From positions 62,001 through 126,000 of the forward strand of contig LLCB01000144.1 of assembly GCA_001414345.1 (NCBI GenBank): 64,000 nucleotides of DNA. The letters run 5' to 3'. Below are positions 46,778 through 58,425 of this stretch, piece after piece; the first letter of the stretch is position 1; each line of letters begins with the position of its first letter. The notes under the pieces are model-generated. The model saw only the letters and a list, made by a program, of their open reading frames with translations, searched no databases and had not been told where the DNA came from. The position numbers were made by a program, and so were the translations under genes. This stretch comes from Hymenoscyphus infarciens. Its lineage: Eukaryota > Ascomycota > Leotiomycetes > Helotiales > Helotiaceae.

Positions 46778-47843
46778 AGAGCTAAGCGAGCCTATAAAAT
46801 TACCATCTGCCTCTAAAACACAGAGAAGGCCCGTATAAAAAAAAAAGTATAGCGCTTATGTAAGCTACAAGCCTGAACCGCTAATAGATATTCCTATCTA
46901 ATAAGTCTCTTAAAAATCTCTAAAAGATTTCTAATTCCTCCTCTCTATTAAAGGCGCCGAGGTTCTAAAGCTATAGTAATAATAAGCGCTCTTACTAGAT
47001 TTCAAGGCAATATTACAGCGCGAAAGCTCAATGTCGATAGTCCCCTAGATGCGTTACCGCGATGATTTCTAATTTCATAATCTAGAAGTATTCGCGAAAC
47101 AATACTAGTACTCCCAGATCAACAAAATTTCTCAACTCAAATAACGCGTAACTAGCTAGCTAAACCGACCTTAAACAACGCAGTGGAAATAATTCCACAA
47201 TTTCAGGAAAAAGTAGCAATTCCTAGGTAAGGTAAGTAAGTAACCCCCGAATAGCCCAACCCCCATGTTCGAAAACCCAGTAAGGTATTTCGTTACTCGC
47301 AGGTCACCTACAAATATCTACAACCACTTTACTACGTGACTCCTCACTACTAAGTTTCGAAAAGAATAAAAGTTAATTATGTTAATTCTGGTAAGATTTA
47401 TTATGTTTTTATATTAAGGTATCTACATGCTTATCTTCTCACTTCTATGTGAGGTTTTATTTACGAGTTATTCCTTCTTCTTTCCCAGGACCCCGAGAAC
47501 GCCGAATGACAAATTGATTTTTTCCCTCTTTCCCCGACGCTATGGTGGGAATGATGAAGTTATTGAGTGATTGATTGGTTGATTGATTGATTGGTAATGA
47601 ATGTTGATAATTGAGGGGATTTTGAATAGTCTTGTTAGTGGTGGGTGGGTAGATCTACAAGAGTAGATGTGTCGACTGACGAGGAATGAGGAATGACTGT
47701 CGTGTCGGTGGATAAAAGTATTGTGTCGTCGTCATGATATCCATTGTCTAATTGGTGTTTCATATCCAGGCCTTGAAGATGACGATATGTCGCTAGCGCC
47801 CCGTGGGTGTGCGTCCTTCAAACTCCGACGCGTATGTGTTTCT

Positions 47844-49141
47844 TCACCTCCCCCGTCCAGCCTTCTCCTTCAACTCCACAATCGTCATCTCAACGGCTCT
47901 CCTCTCCTCCTCCGTCTCCTTAATTAACTCTGCACGATGTTCTTGCCCCGATATAACTCGGTCCTCCATTAATTTCTGCGCGCGAGGTGGTTGGGGCGCG
48001 GATTTAGGTGGGGTGTGGTCGGGGGTTGGGGATTTTAGGTGGTCGTTTGCGTTAGTGTTGGTTAATGAGTCTATGTGTTGTGCTTGTTCGGGTTCTTCAG
48101 GTTCGTCGTCGGGATGTTCTGAGGGGTCGAAGTTTTTAAGGTCGGGGGAGAGGATGGTATCGTCGGTTGGCCAGTCGAGGGTTTGGTCGACGAGAAGCCA
48201 TTCTTGGGTTGCTTCGTCGAAGTGGTGACTATTTTTGGTTAATATTTACCAGATAAAGTAGGCTGAGATGGCCTACCCTTCAAAGTTTGTAAGTGTCAAA
48301 GCCCTTTGTGTATACTCTTCTTCTAGAAGGTCCTTGTAGCCGTTTGGAATCTTGGCTGCTACTCCTTCGAAAAATGTATCTCTCAAGGGGAAAAGCTCGT
48401 AATTCTGGAAGCTGTTAGTAGTTGCAAACTTGGAGAAAATTGTGGGAGTGGGCTTACATAGAATTCATGCCCATCTTTGCATTCATAAATATCTTTTTCC
48501 GCGTTATGTCTTACCGAGGTAATGTCGATGAAGAGTCCGCTTGTCATATCCACCCATCGAGCATCAATGACATTCAGATTGTCACTCTGGCTTCCATTGA
48601 CATAATATGGGTTGATCTCAAGCATGTATTCTCGACCATCTGGTATGCGTGGTGTTTGGTGATAGTATGTGGTCATGTTGTAGAAGGAGGCGAGATAGCT
48701 CATTGTTGATACTGATACTTGAACATCTGAATCGGAGTCCCAGGGGAGGATCTACACCACAATTATTAGTCTGATATAAGTCTAGCTGAGTATTAAGAAT
48801 AATCGTACCTTACGATTCCACCACCAACCTAGTAAGGTGCCATGAACTAGCCATGTTTCGACCCCAATATCTGCCATCGTAGCGAGATATGTTTGAATGA
48901 GGTTTGTTAGAGCCTCTCTTCGGTCCCGGTATCCCAATTCGTGATCCGCGTATCTTCCATCGTAATGTGGATGGAATGTACTCTCGTGGAAAAACTTCCC
49001 TACAGGATCACCGGCTCTGCCACTCATATCTTTGTGTATCCTTGCCGGTCGAGTGTGGAAGCCAGCATCTTTTTGTTGAAGGGGTAACGCCAACGAGACT
49101 GAGAGAAATGCCGGAAGAGAAAATAGTAATGAGAAATACAT
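47844..49141 (-). CDS. Secretory-pathway LicD-family protein (phosphotransferase-like)
   Basis: Four exons (49141-48809, 48751-48458, 48404-48277, 48228-47844) give 379 aa with phases in agreement. A signal peptide or anchor is likely (MYFSLLFSLPAFLSVSLALP). LicD/Fukutin-type motifs follow: ETWLVHGTLLGWWWNRK at residues 95-111 runs across intron 1 into ILPWDSDSDVQVS (acidic D-x-D metal site), then REYMLEINPYYVNGS, LNVIDARWVD, GLFIDITSVRHN, and NYELFPLRDTFFEG with IPNGYKDLLEEEYTQRALT. These are the fungal LicD/Mnn4-like motifs. Known members transfer phosphocholine or mannosyl-phosphate groups to glycans. The C-terminal 120 residues are Asp/Glu/Pro-rich and end in a charged helix (RAELIKETEEERRAVEMTI). 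Confidence 0.88.
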
Positions 49142-52100
49142 CGTGATGATTGAAAACCCGACAGTAATCTACTCGCAATGGTGAAGCTTTTGCCTGGTGT
49201 TTCCCCCTACTTGATTATACTAGCTCGTGAGGACGTCCAATATGATGCTAAAAATCATATGAGCGGAGCCGACACGTGGGGGTGTTTCGTGAGGTGGTGA
49301 TCGTAGAGGTGATGAGAATAAAGTTGAATAAAATAGTGGGCAGTCAATGCCAAAGAAGTGAAAAGTACGTCAAATGAGAGAAAATAGAAGTGAGATCTAT
49401 AAAAAGTGAGGGAGCTAGAATTACGTATGTATAAATTAGCGCCTGAACCAGCAGGTGAAAGGGCAGGGTAAAACCCGTACCTTATTAATAAACGATGAGT
49501 TGTCGAACTTTATTGAGAAAGGAACGTGGTAGCGAAGTACAGCAAGAGAAAAAAGAAAAGAGGCACAAAAAAGCTCAGCGTAGGCAATAAAGGAGTGTCG
49601 TGTGATGCAAGTGCAAAAAAGAGAAAGAAATGATGGATGATGGAGAGAAAATGGAGGGGACTGGGGTAGGTAGTACAGTACTGGACGAGTATGGGCTGCA
49701 ACCGCGTGGCTTGAGCCACCCCTGAACGCGGGATGAAAGTTGGGAAGTTGGGACGACCGAGGAAAGCCAAGCGGGCCCCCCTGAAGCGTGTTGGGCCACA
49801 CAGCAGCCATGGCGCAAGCGAGCACGCAAATGATGGTTGTTTTGAGCGCTCGGCAGTGTTACAGGACCTGCGCTTCCGTGATCCGTCCAAACACTGTTGC
49901 GCCACTGAAGGTATTGTATTACATTTGAGAGGTAAGATTAATGGAAAAGAATTTGTTGTTTGTGATGGAAAAGAACAGTCAGCATAGTCGGCGTTTCTTT
50001 AACGAAAAATTAAAATCCACTCCGTGTCTATGTAGAACAATCTCCGCGGTGTATTCCCATTTGAAGTTTCCTGGGTGGCGGTTGATTTTCTCCAATCCAA
50101 AGGAGAAAATTAATCTCAACCACAGGGTCCATCTTGGAAATCGCTTATCAATTCATAAAATCAAAACATAGGTAATTTGCAGAATACCAGCAACAAGAAA
50201 AACGATGTGGTCGTGGTCCTTACTCTGTAGGGAGAGAGGCTGCGCTAGACTCTCGAATCGCACTTTCTTGGATTCCCCTTGGCCATTCATTCAGCTCTTC
50301 TTGACGTGTACGAAGTAGTATGCGAGATGCCATCTGATGTCCAATCCAAGCATTTTGACAGTCTAAATTTACTCAGGCAGCTGACGCGGCAATCTGACAG
50401 GCGTTGGGAGGCCCCGGAAAATCCAATGGGAAACAAGCTTTCGCCAAGCCTTGGCAAAGCTTGGTTGCGCCCGAGCCGTTATGGAATCCCTTCCCCGTCA
50501 TCTAGAAAAGGGTCAAGGCATGACAGCTGTCAAATCAGCCAAAGGAAGAGGAAGGCAAACGAATCGTTCAGCCTGATCAATCTTCCCGTCATGAGGTGGT
50601 AATATTGGTGTCGAAGTAATATACCGAAGTGTCCGGGTCGGCACGACGAGAGAAAGGAGAAATACAAGGTACCAGGTCTTTCGGGAGGTGTGAAAGCGAA
50701 TTTACTCCAGACAAGTCCGAAGCAATCCAATCTGACGACAAATCTTTTCTGCAGCGATTCCCCGGAAGCGAAAATCGAGCTCTGACAATGACGACAGAAC
50801 TAGAGAAACAGATTGCTCTTTTTTATACACATCTCCAAAACAACTATTAATAGGCTGGAAAACAGACGAATTGATGACGATCCAAGTTTGAAGTCGTCTG
50901 AATCCGCGTGGAGCAAGTCGAATACTCTGTGTCGAACAAGATTTTGACAAGCTGGAGCTGGCTCTTAGACACGTGATCGCTGGTCATCACGAAAATCTGA
51001 CAGCTGTGAGGTTTCAGCGTCTCCTGAAACACGGAACAGATCCGTCCCATCATTGTTTTTCCGGGTTCTGCAACTTCTGCCAGCTTTGCCACATGGTCTT
51101 CCTCGCTTTGGACGTTACGGGTCTGCCTGAGCTTTGGGCGATCAAACTGCCTTCACTCTTGGATGAGGAAAACCAAGCTCTCGGAACCTGGGACGGAGTA
51201 AACAACGGGATTTATCCTAGAGGATGATACTTGGCTCTCTCCTTTCTCTCAATTTCATTTTCATCTCGTCATTTGCGAACTCGGATGTGTTTCTGTATGA
51301 ACGATTTATTCCCTCCAAGACGGATGCTGAATTGTAGGATATTGTGATCGACGATTTGCCTTTGGGGAAGAAAGAACACTCGAGACGTCCGAAGAAACCT
51401 TTATTTTCTTGCATATGGATATCTCGCTTCCGCATGGACTGCATGATCCATTTCCATTTTCCTGCTCATCGTTGGAATTATCGCTTTATTTCTTCTTTGC
51501 TTCCATCAGCTCTTTCGCGGAAATCGCAAAGGACTCTTCTCTGTACAAGAGCTTCTGATTGTTGAAGCCTTCAAGACGTTTTCCGGTGCTTAGACTCAAA
51601 TCCTTGGGACGTTACAACCATCCCCAGAAGTTTTGGGGCTCGCAAATTGAGTCGCAATATTGAAAGATCTGAATTTCATCGTCTTTCTACGAATTAGTTG
51701 CACGTCGCGTTCATGGTGCACCATCTTGGTGCTGACTCCTGAGAGCATCCCCAGAATCAACCTCTTCTAAGCTGCCTCTCGGGAAAATGTATACTGTGGG
51801 CAGTGGAAAAGGAGGCATCGTTACTGCTCAATAATAGGTTGGTAATCCCAAGAGTTTCGTACAAGTGTACTACTGTAACCTCCGTTGCTGTCTTTCGAAC
51901 AAAAGCTAGAAGTCTCCGCTCTTCAACTGAAATTGTCTAGCCATCGCTCAACCCAAGAGTTGCTCTGTCTTTTAAAGCGAGCAATTTCTTTTGGTGTTTG
52001 TTTACACAGGAGGCGAGACCCCGCCGAAATCGGTTCAATCCCAGATCTCCCCACTTTTGATAGGATCCCGATAAGAAAATTTCGACAGAGTCACAAGAGG

Positions 52101-52504
52101 GGTCGAGTCACTCCGAACATCGTCATTTACATCCTCCAATCTGCACTCTACCTGCCATCTCGACAGTGCATTCTACTACAAGTACGACTCTACCTAATTC
52201 TCGGGGAAATGCATCATTCGAGTAGTATCAATTTCCCTCCGATCCAGGTAATCAACCTGCGCCCACATAGGCAATGAACCGGTGGCCAAGCTGTTCAATT
52301 GGGATGTCATCCAACCTTACAGGAGTACGGGTGTGGTTACCTTGAGAGGAGATGTTGTTTTTTAACGAATGCTAGTGCCTGAGATTATACGGTTACACTT
52401 GATCAGGATAATGCCTGCGAAAGAATCTTGCTTTTGCCCTTTTGCATTCTCTCTCCACAAGAACATTTACTGTTCTATGGACTCATTGCTAATTTTGAAG
52501 TAGG
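49142..52504. other. Long intergenic region, no gene recognised
   Basis: 3.4 kb between the LicD gene start (minus) and the permease start (plus). ORFs up to 131 codons (49510-49905 minus, 51885-52277 plus) show no family features or matching splice sites. Part of 50.0-52.3 kb may be transcribed leader or a non-coding RNA, which the sequence alone cannot show. Confidence 0.4.
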
Positions 52505-54204
52505 ATGGTCTCGAGTGACAATATGGCAGACGTGGAGAAGGGAGCTGTCTCGAACCCCCTCTTTGATTCCGATTCGCCACCTCCACCCGTCACAAACACC
52601 AAAAAAGCAACGGCTTACAATGCCGCGATCAATGTCGACGGCGAAGTTGCTCCTCAAAATAAGTTCCTTGCATTGAGCTATCGACTCGAACACTTTTTGG
52701 GCTTTGAAGCAAGAGGAATAAGACGTGTCAAGGAGAAGGAACAAACACCACAGACTACCTTGAATTTCTGGCAGATTGTTATGATGTGGTTCTCAATCAA
52801 CGCAGCTGCACAAAACATTACGCTTGGTAGCATTGGCTACAGTGCATTTGAATTGGGCTTCGTGGATGCCACTTTATGCAGTGTTTTTGGAGGCATGGTC
52901 GGAAGCATACCTGTCGCTTATACTGCTGGCTGGGGACCTTGGAGTGGAAACCGAACCATGGTAAGATATTTTGCCACTACAGGTATCACAATGGCAAACT
53001 CTAACAGTGTTAAAGGTGTGCGCTCGATTTTCGATGGGTTGGTGGCCAGTAAAACTCTGCGTCCTACTCAATCTCGTCGTTCTCATTGGGTATTCCATGA
53101 TTGATGCTGTGGTCACCGGTCAAATTCTGTCTGCCCTATCATCAAACGGAAGCCTTTCAATCGAGGTTGGAATTGTCATATCAGCGGTTCTAACGTTCTT
53201 GGTAACCACATTCGGTATCAAGATATTTCATTACTATACACGGTATGTATTTCTACTACAATTGCAAACCCCATCCCACTCATAAATCTCTTAGATATGC
53301 CTGGATCCCCTCTGCAGTTATGCTTCTTGTTTTGCTCGGAACGACAGCACGAAAATATGACACCCAAACACCATCAGTTGCCACTGGAAAAACATTAATT
53401 GGCAACCGTCTTTCTTTTTTCTCCGTCTGTCTCTCCGCCGCAATTACGTATTCAGGAGGGGCTGCAGATTTCCTCGTCTACTGCAACCCCACAATCGCAA
53501 CCAGAGTGAAAGTAGGAGGGGCAACCTTGCTAGGCCTCACCCTCTCGTTTTCACTCACATTTATTATCGGTGCTGGTCTCTCCTCTGGTCTTGCCACCAA
53601 TCCATCATGGGAAGCAGCAGGTGCAGGAAGTGGAGCTCTCGTGGTGGCCGGCTTTGACAGTCTTGGAGGGTTCGGGAAGTTCTGTTCAGTGCTTGCTGCC
53701 GTCGGATTAATCGCAAACATGGTAGCACCGATCTACTCTTCGGGTCTCGATTTCCAAATCCTAGGACGATACACAGCAGTCGTACCCCGCTTCATCTGGA
53801 ACACCGTCGCAGTGGTAATCTTCACGGTCTGCGCCCTCGCCGGGAAAGATTCCCTCTCCGAGATATTCACGAATTTCCTCGCATTGATGGGATACTGGGT
53901 CGTCCTCTGGATCGCTATCACACTTGAAGAGGAATTCATCTTCCGTAGACGTGATACTCCTAAATTCGTGTGGAGTGATTGGGATCAACCCTCGAGACTT
54001 CCTATTGGACTTGCTGCCACGGCGGCATTTTGTGTTGGTTGGGTGGGTGCTATTATGTGCATGTCGCAGGCTTATTACATTGGGCCGCTCGCGAAGCCGG
54101 TGGGGGATTTTGGGGCGGATATGGGGAATTACGTTGGGTTTGCGTGGGCGGGGTTGGTGTATCTTCCTTTGAGGTATTTGGAGAAGAAGAAATTTGGACG
54201 GTAG
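52505..54204 (+). CDS. Purine-cytosine permease (FCY2 type, NCS1 family)
   Basis: Three exons (52505-52960, 53016-53242, 53295-54204; introns 55 and 52 bp) give 530 aa. Family text: LEHFLGFEARGIRRV before TM1; TTLNFWQIVMMWFSINAAAQNI, shortened here to its WFSINAAAQNITLGSIG block; GWGPWSGNRTM directly before intron 1 and VCARFSMGWWP after it; YSMIDAVVTGQILSAL; VTTFGIKIFHYYTRYAWIPS across intron 2; SGGAADFLVYCNP; and a C-terminal FAWAGLVYLPLRYLEKK. Twelve membrane segments are expected. Imports cytosine, adenine, guanine or hypoxanthine with protons at the plasma membrane. Two starts 18 bp apart (52505, 52523) are equally possible. Converges with the beta-propeller gene. Confidence 0.92.
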
Positions 54205-55123
54205 ATGTTGAGAGGGGACGAGAAGAGGGATTTTGAATTCAACATGCAGATGATATAGAGGATAAATGATTATACAACTAATTGAACTGGATACAAATGA
54301 TAGAGCAAATGGTGGTTATTGCGCTGGGCAGTGTAAAACTTCTTCTTCTGCTATTGGTAAGGTACCTACGAATAGCTCTAGAATATTACTCTTTGTGGGG
54401 TACCCCGAGCTTTGTCATGAGTCTATTACAATGCTTAAGAAGCTTTAATCGCCTCTTGAATTAAACTTCTTCAAACATTCTGCGGTCTGTAGAGAACTAA
54501 GTAGAGCTTAAAGCGAGTTTGTAGCTTGCTCTTTTTAGGCTATTAGTAGGTGACCTACTAATTACTAGATTTACGAAAGTTGGCAATTTACAGGTCACCC
54601 ACCAATAGCTCGGCATTTCTCACACTTATACATTAGCTAGCTACTTGAATTAAAGTTTAATTTAATTTTATATCTGAGTTCTACTGACAACCAAGATATT
54701 GAAATCAAGTTCTTGTTCTGGGGCTATTCGTAGGTCACCTACCAATTGCCGGGCCTGTTTCAACATCGCTGTTTGGAGGTTACCTGCCAATAGCTCGAAC
54801 AATTTGGAATTTTCTGGGGAATAAACATATCCTGGTCTTGAATTGACTTTCCTCGACTATCTCAAACCTGTTTTATAACTCGCATTTGCTCTTTTCAATT
54901 AGCAACTAAACATCTTAAGATAAGTTGTTTTTTGAGGCGGTCGGTGGGTTACCTACCAATAGCCAGCACATATGAACAGAGTAATCTCGGTCGTTTTGTA
55001 AGTTCAATGTCAAGCAAGTAAAACCATTGTTTTAAATTCGACTTTCAAACTTCGAAACTATATACAAGACCCCCCAACTTGAATAATCATGCCCATTCAC
55101 CCCTCCCCTCACTGACCCAAGCC
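54205..55123. other. Convergent intergenic region carrying the palindrome array
   Basis: It lies between two 3' ends (permease plus, beta-propeller minus). The spacers between the palindromes are AT-richer and unremarkable. ORFs at 54266-54464 overlap the first palindrome and look like chance. Confidence 0.5.
54350..54963. repeat. Six dispersed 27-bp near-palindromes
   Basis: Units at 54350-54376, 54539-54565, 54583-54609, 54723-54749, 54768-54794 and 54937-54963, each 27 nt. The consensus half-site is GCTATTGGTAGGT; after one central variable base the second arm is its reverse complement (ACCTACCAATAGC). Left arms vary more than right arms. Spacing is irregular (17-189 bp). A seventh, more diverged unit lies at 47292-47318. 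Confidence 0.85.
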
Positions 55124-56026
55124 TCAAAATGTAACAGGGAAACTCACAACCGCACTCCCACCCCCAACATAAAGCGTATTCTTAGTCGCCTCCGTCCTCC
55201 CAAAAGCCGTACAAGTACTCCCACTAACCGTCGCCAACTTGGTGATTTTCCCCGCAGCATCAACCTTGATAACCGAGTTTTGCAAATTCGTAGCGATGTA
55301 CGCATTGCCCACCGAGTCAAAACTCAAATCATCGCCCGGTGTCCCACTATAGATCTTGGCCACCTTCCCTGCTTTGCCCGTCGCATCAATAGGAATCCTC
55401 GAGAAGGTATTCTTCGAAATATTCGTGAAATACAAGGAACCGTTGTAATACCGGATACCATCAAGACCGAATGGGATTCCCGAGCCGGGAGTCATAGCAG
55501 GATCCGCAGTGATAACCGCCGAATAAGCACCAGTGGAAGCCGTCATCTTGAATACCGACCCCGCCTGCGCATCCCCAATAAGCAGCGTATCGTCATCCAA
55601 CCTCGACAGGCCATTCCAGAGTTTACTCTCGCTTGCAACCTTCACTGTACTCAACACCGGCGCTGCCCCGGTTAAATCCAGTTTGAACACTCCCCAGGAT
55701 CCAGCTGTATTCGAACCTCCTGAGTATTTACCACCCACGACGTACCATACGTCTGTTGCTAACTCGACGATTCCGGCTGTGGCTGTGACGCCGGTTATGG
55801 TGATGAGTTTCGTAGCTGCCTTGGTGGTGGGGTCGTATTGCCAGACTTCGCCGGCGTCCAGGCGGGTTATGAGGATTTGACCATTTGATCGGATGCCGAT
55901 TCCTTCGATGGAAGCTGGCGAGGGGAATTTGTAGACTTGGGTTGTGGTTGCTTGTCGTGGGAGGAGGGAGGCGGCTGTGGAGAGGACGAGGGGCACGAAC
56001 GCCAAGAAGGAGCGGAGTTGAACCAT
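55124..56026 (-). CDS. Secreted six-bladed beta-propeller protein (SMP-30/gluconolactonase-like)
   Basis: Single exon, 300 aa from MVQLRSFLAFVPLVLSTAAS, a typical signal peptide with a likely cut near ASLLPRQ. The open frame extends 23 codons upstream without a good start. The mature protein has propeller strand repeats: IEGIGIRSNGQILITRLDAG, VWYVVGGKYSGGS, WNGLSRLDDDTLLIGDAQAG, IPFGLDGIRYYNGSLYFTNI, GDDLSFDSVGNAYIATN and NTLYVGGGSAVVSFP. Fungal proteins of this kind are extracellular and most lack an assigned substrate. The family includes lactonases and calcium-dependent phosphotriesterases. Two Cys could be unpaired. 3' end converges with the permease. Confidence 0.85.
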   Translation of the reverse strand: MVQLRSFLAFVPLVLSTAASLLPRQATTTQVYKFPSPASIEGIGIRSNGQILITRLDAGEVWQYDPTTKAATKLITITGVTATAGIVELATDVWYVVGGKYSGGSNTAGSWGVFKLDLTGAAPVLSTVKVASESKLWNGLSRLDDDTLLIGDAQAGSVFKMTASTGAYSAVITADPAMTPGSGIPFGLDGIRYYNGSLYFTNISKNTFSRIPIDATGKAGKVAKIYSGTPGDDLSFDSVGNAYIATNLQNSVIKVDAAGKITKLATVSGSTCTAFGRTEATKNTLYVGGGSAVVSFPVTF

Positions 56027-56571
56027 TTTCAGGGATGGAAATATCAAATCTCTGAAGGAAAGGATGGGAGGAGATGAAGAAAAGATTCTGAACAAACAAT
56101 TTCATAAGTTAAGGAAGGATCGTCCCCTTTTTAAGCATTCTCCTCACGCAAGTGGGACTTTCTTGTCCCCGCTTTATCGCCAAGGTGCGAGAGTACATTT
56201 GGCAAGATGGTAGTGAGAATAGCCATACTGCCATTCAGAAAATCTCGCGGCGGGAGTTTGTTGTAATATATATCATGAGTGGGTTTAGCCAACGAGTTTG
56301 GCATGGGGTGACGGCTAAAATAGCCGCACAGGCGGGTGATAGATGTTGCACCCCGAATGACCTGTAGATCACCACATCAATATAAACTAACAATTCGAGA
56401 GCGAGAAGTCAATTGATATTAGGTCGCTATTTGCCATTGGTGGTAGTATTGTTATGCAGATTAAGCGAGTGAGGAAGCCAGTTTGTGCTGGGTTTCCATC
56501 GAAGGCGTGGAAATGTGATTGGATTAGAAACCTATTTTGTAAATAGTGAGTTTCCTACCCCCCATATCCTT
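56027..56571. other. Promoter region of the beta-propeller gene
   Basis: 545 bp between the esterase 3' end and the beta-propeller start, both on the minus strand. Nothing beyond short ORFs is seen. Confidence 0.35.
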
Positions 56572-58425
56572 TTACCTTACAATAGTATTAATAAATGCAA
56601 CCGCCTCGGCACGATCCGTATCTGGCTCGATATAACTCAAGTCCTTCCGAAAGACGAAGTTCTTCGCCTCCTCGCTGTACTTTGGCCAAGGCACAATTCC
56701 AGAAACTCCATGTCCATTCGGATCGAGATCATAGGCGAACGAAGTCCACATTCTCTCAACCAATCGTGCTAACCGAACATTCTCGGTACTATTTCCCAAC
56801 GGCGTAAAATCCTGCTCTGGATTCCCAAATACAAATGGGATCTAGACATCTATTAGCAAAACCCCTTTTCTATTCTTTTCATCACACTTACCTCTGAAAA
56901 GTGATTAACACCAATATCGCTTGTTGTGTTATATTTCGGCGCATCCCATCTGTACGAGTAAACATTCGAAACGTATTTACTCATCTGCTGGGCAAACAGT
57001 CTTCTCGGAGCGAACATGGTCATGTCAGTGGCGATACTCCAGATCCGTTTGTATTGTAAACCCTTTTCGGGCCAGGTTCGGTTTCCCCAACCATATGGGT
57101 AGCCTACAGTGGGATCGTTGGGGTAGAGCTCTAAAAGTCTTTCTGCCTGTGTTTCGTTGATAACGAATCTTTGATTGTGGGTAAGGACACCTATCGCTTG
57201 GGTATCTGTTTATGAACTTAGCGAAGTCTTTGCTTGTAGGGGAAATTATCCACCCAACACTGAAGAATGTCAGCGAGCAGGAAATATCCTACGTACCATT
57301 GTTCACCGCGTTAAAGCCGAATCCTTCATCTGTATTCGTTCCAAGAATAATCGGTATCTTGGCGAATTTTCCAGTAACCAGTGATTCCTGTGCAAATCTT
57401 GGAATCAGTGAACCATCAATTGTATGAAACCACTGATCTTGTCCATTATAAGCAAGCGGAGCTATAACTTCATAAGGGACTTCTCTGAGACATTGAAGCG
57501 TATCCGTAGAATTGCTGCATCCCGCCTTGAGTGAAAGCTCATCATAAACATGCTGGTACCAATCAGTTCCATTGAGCGGAGCCCCAACACTGCCTCCACT
57601 TTCAAGAATCGCAGCTCGGAAGAGACCTTCGGTATCACCGTTATAAGAGGCGATGTGATCACCAACTGAATAGGCACCCGCTGATTCTCCCCATAGAGTC
57701 ACTTTCGTTGGGTCTCCGCCAAATGCGGAAATATGACGATTGACCCATTTCATGGCAACACGTTGATCGCGCAAGCCCAAGTTCTGGTTTCCACTTGCTT
57801 TCACTTCTTCGCCAAAGATAAACCCGAAAGCTGCTAGGCGGTAGTTGATTGAGACGCCCATGACGGGTTTGCCATTTAAGACCGATTGCTCGACAACGTA
57901 GCTCAAATTGTACCTGCAATTTGATTAGAGCAAGTCAATACATATCAACGCAGTACAAAAGAGCGCGGGAAAGAAGTTCAGTGAAGCATCAGCAAAATGA
58001 AAAGAGTCTCAATTCACCTACCTTGGATCACTAGTTGCCCCAGAAAACCAACCACCACCATAAATCCACAGCAAAACAGGCAATCCCTCGCTTTGACCAG
58101 CGGGCTTAACAACATTCAAATTCAAGCAATCCTCGCCCAGGGTCGTAAAACCCCGTGCAACCAAATTCGTAGTATCTGACCCGAAACCATAACAATCGGT
58201 ACCATAGTTGGAAGCATTGAAATGAACAGAAGGCTTGTTTCTTGCCAAAATCGAAGGTGTAAAACGGACGGGTTTTGGTGCAAATTTGATACCTAGAAAG
58301 GCATCTTGATTGAAAGTTGGTAAATGACGACCATGATAAATGCCCCCATCCGAATGCACAACTGGTTCCGCTGTCAAGAAGCCAACGAAAGAGACCAAAA
58401 GTAAGATACTATGGTAAAACGACAT
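56572..58425 (-). CDS. Secreted type-B carboxylesterase/lipase
   Basis: Four exons (58425-58022, 57913-57297, 57205-56892, 56841-56572) give 534 aa. There is a signal peptide (MSFYHSILLLVSFVGFLTA). The alpha/beta-hydrolase set is complete: EDCLNLNV at 98-105, oxyanion-hole YGGGW at 122-126, nucleophile Ser212 in WGESAG, acid Glu331 in NTDEGFGF, and His442 in GVNHFSE, directly before the last intron and IPFVFGNPEQDF. The sequence has about ten N-glycosylation sites such as NGT, NST and NET. It hydrolyses carboxylic esters outside the cell. The natural substrate is not predictable. Introns are 108, 91 and 50 bp; a final short exon with the FVFGN motif is usual for the family. Confidence 0.92.

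Larger units (their letters stand above)
45642..47843. other. Intergenic, with repeat relics
   Basis: It holds a lone end like that of the 19944 MITE at about 46013, a GATTCT/GCTTCT microsatellite at about 46452-46493, a TIR element at 46536-46777 and an isolated copy of the 27-bp palindrome at 47292-47318. ORFs at 46109-46327 and 47721-47927 look like chance. Confidence 0.45.

Noticed and set aside
47803..48228. 141-codon plus-strand ORF
   Set aside because: It ends exactly at the acceptor of LicD exon 4 and is antisense to it; the minus frame continues the LicD protein in phase.
49436..49905. Two overlapping minus-strand ORFs of about 130 codons upstream of the LicD gene
   Set aside because: Low-complexity Ser/Phe/Leu text in two frames of the same pyrimidine-rich strand; no family or start context.
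52010..52060. tRNA-like T-arm text (GGTTCAATCCC)
   Set aside because: No acceptor stem, anticodon arm or A-box at the right distances.
55079..55675. 198-codon plus-strand ORF
   Set aside because: Arg/Thr-rich shadow antisense to the secreted beta-propeller gene, whose frame has a signal peptide and propeller repeats.
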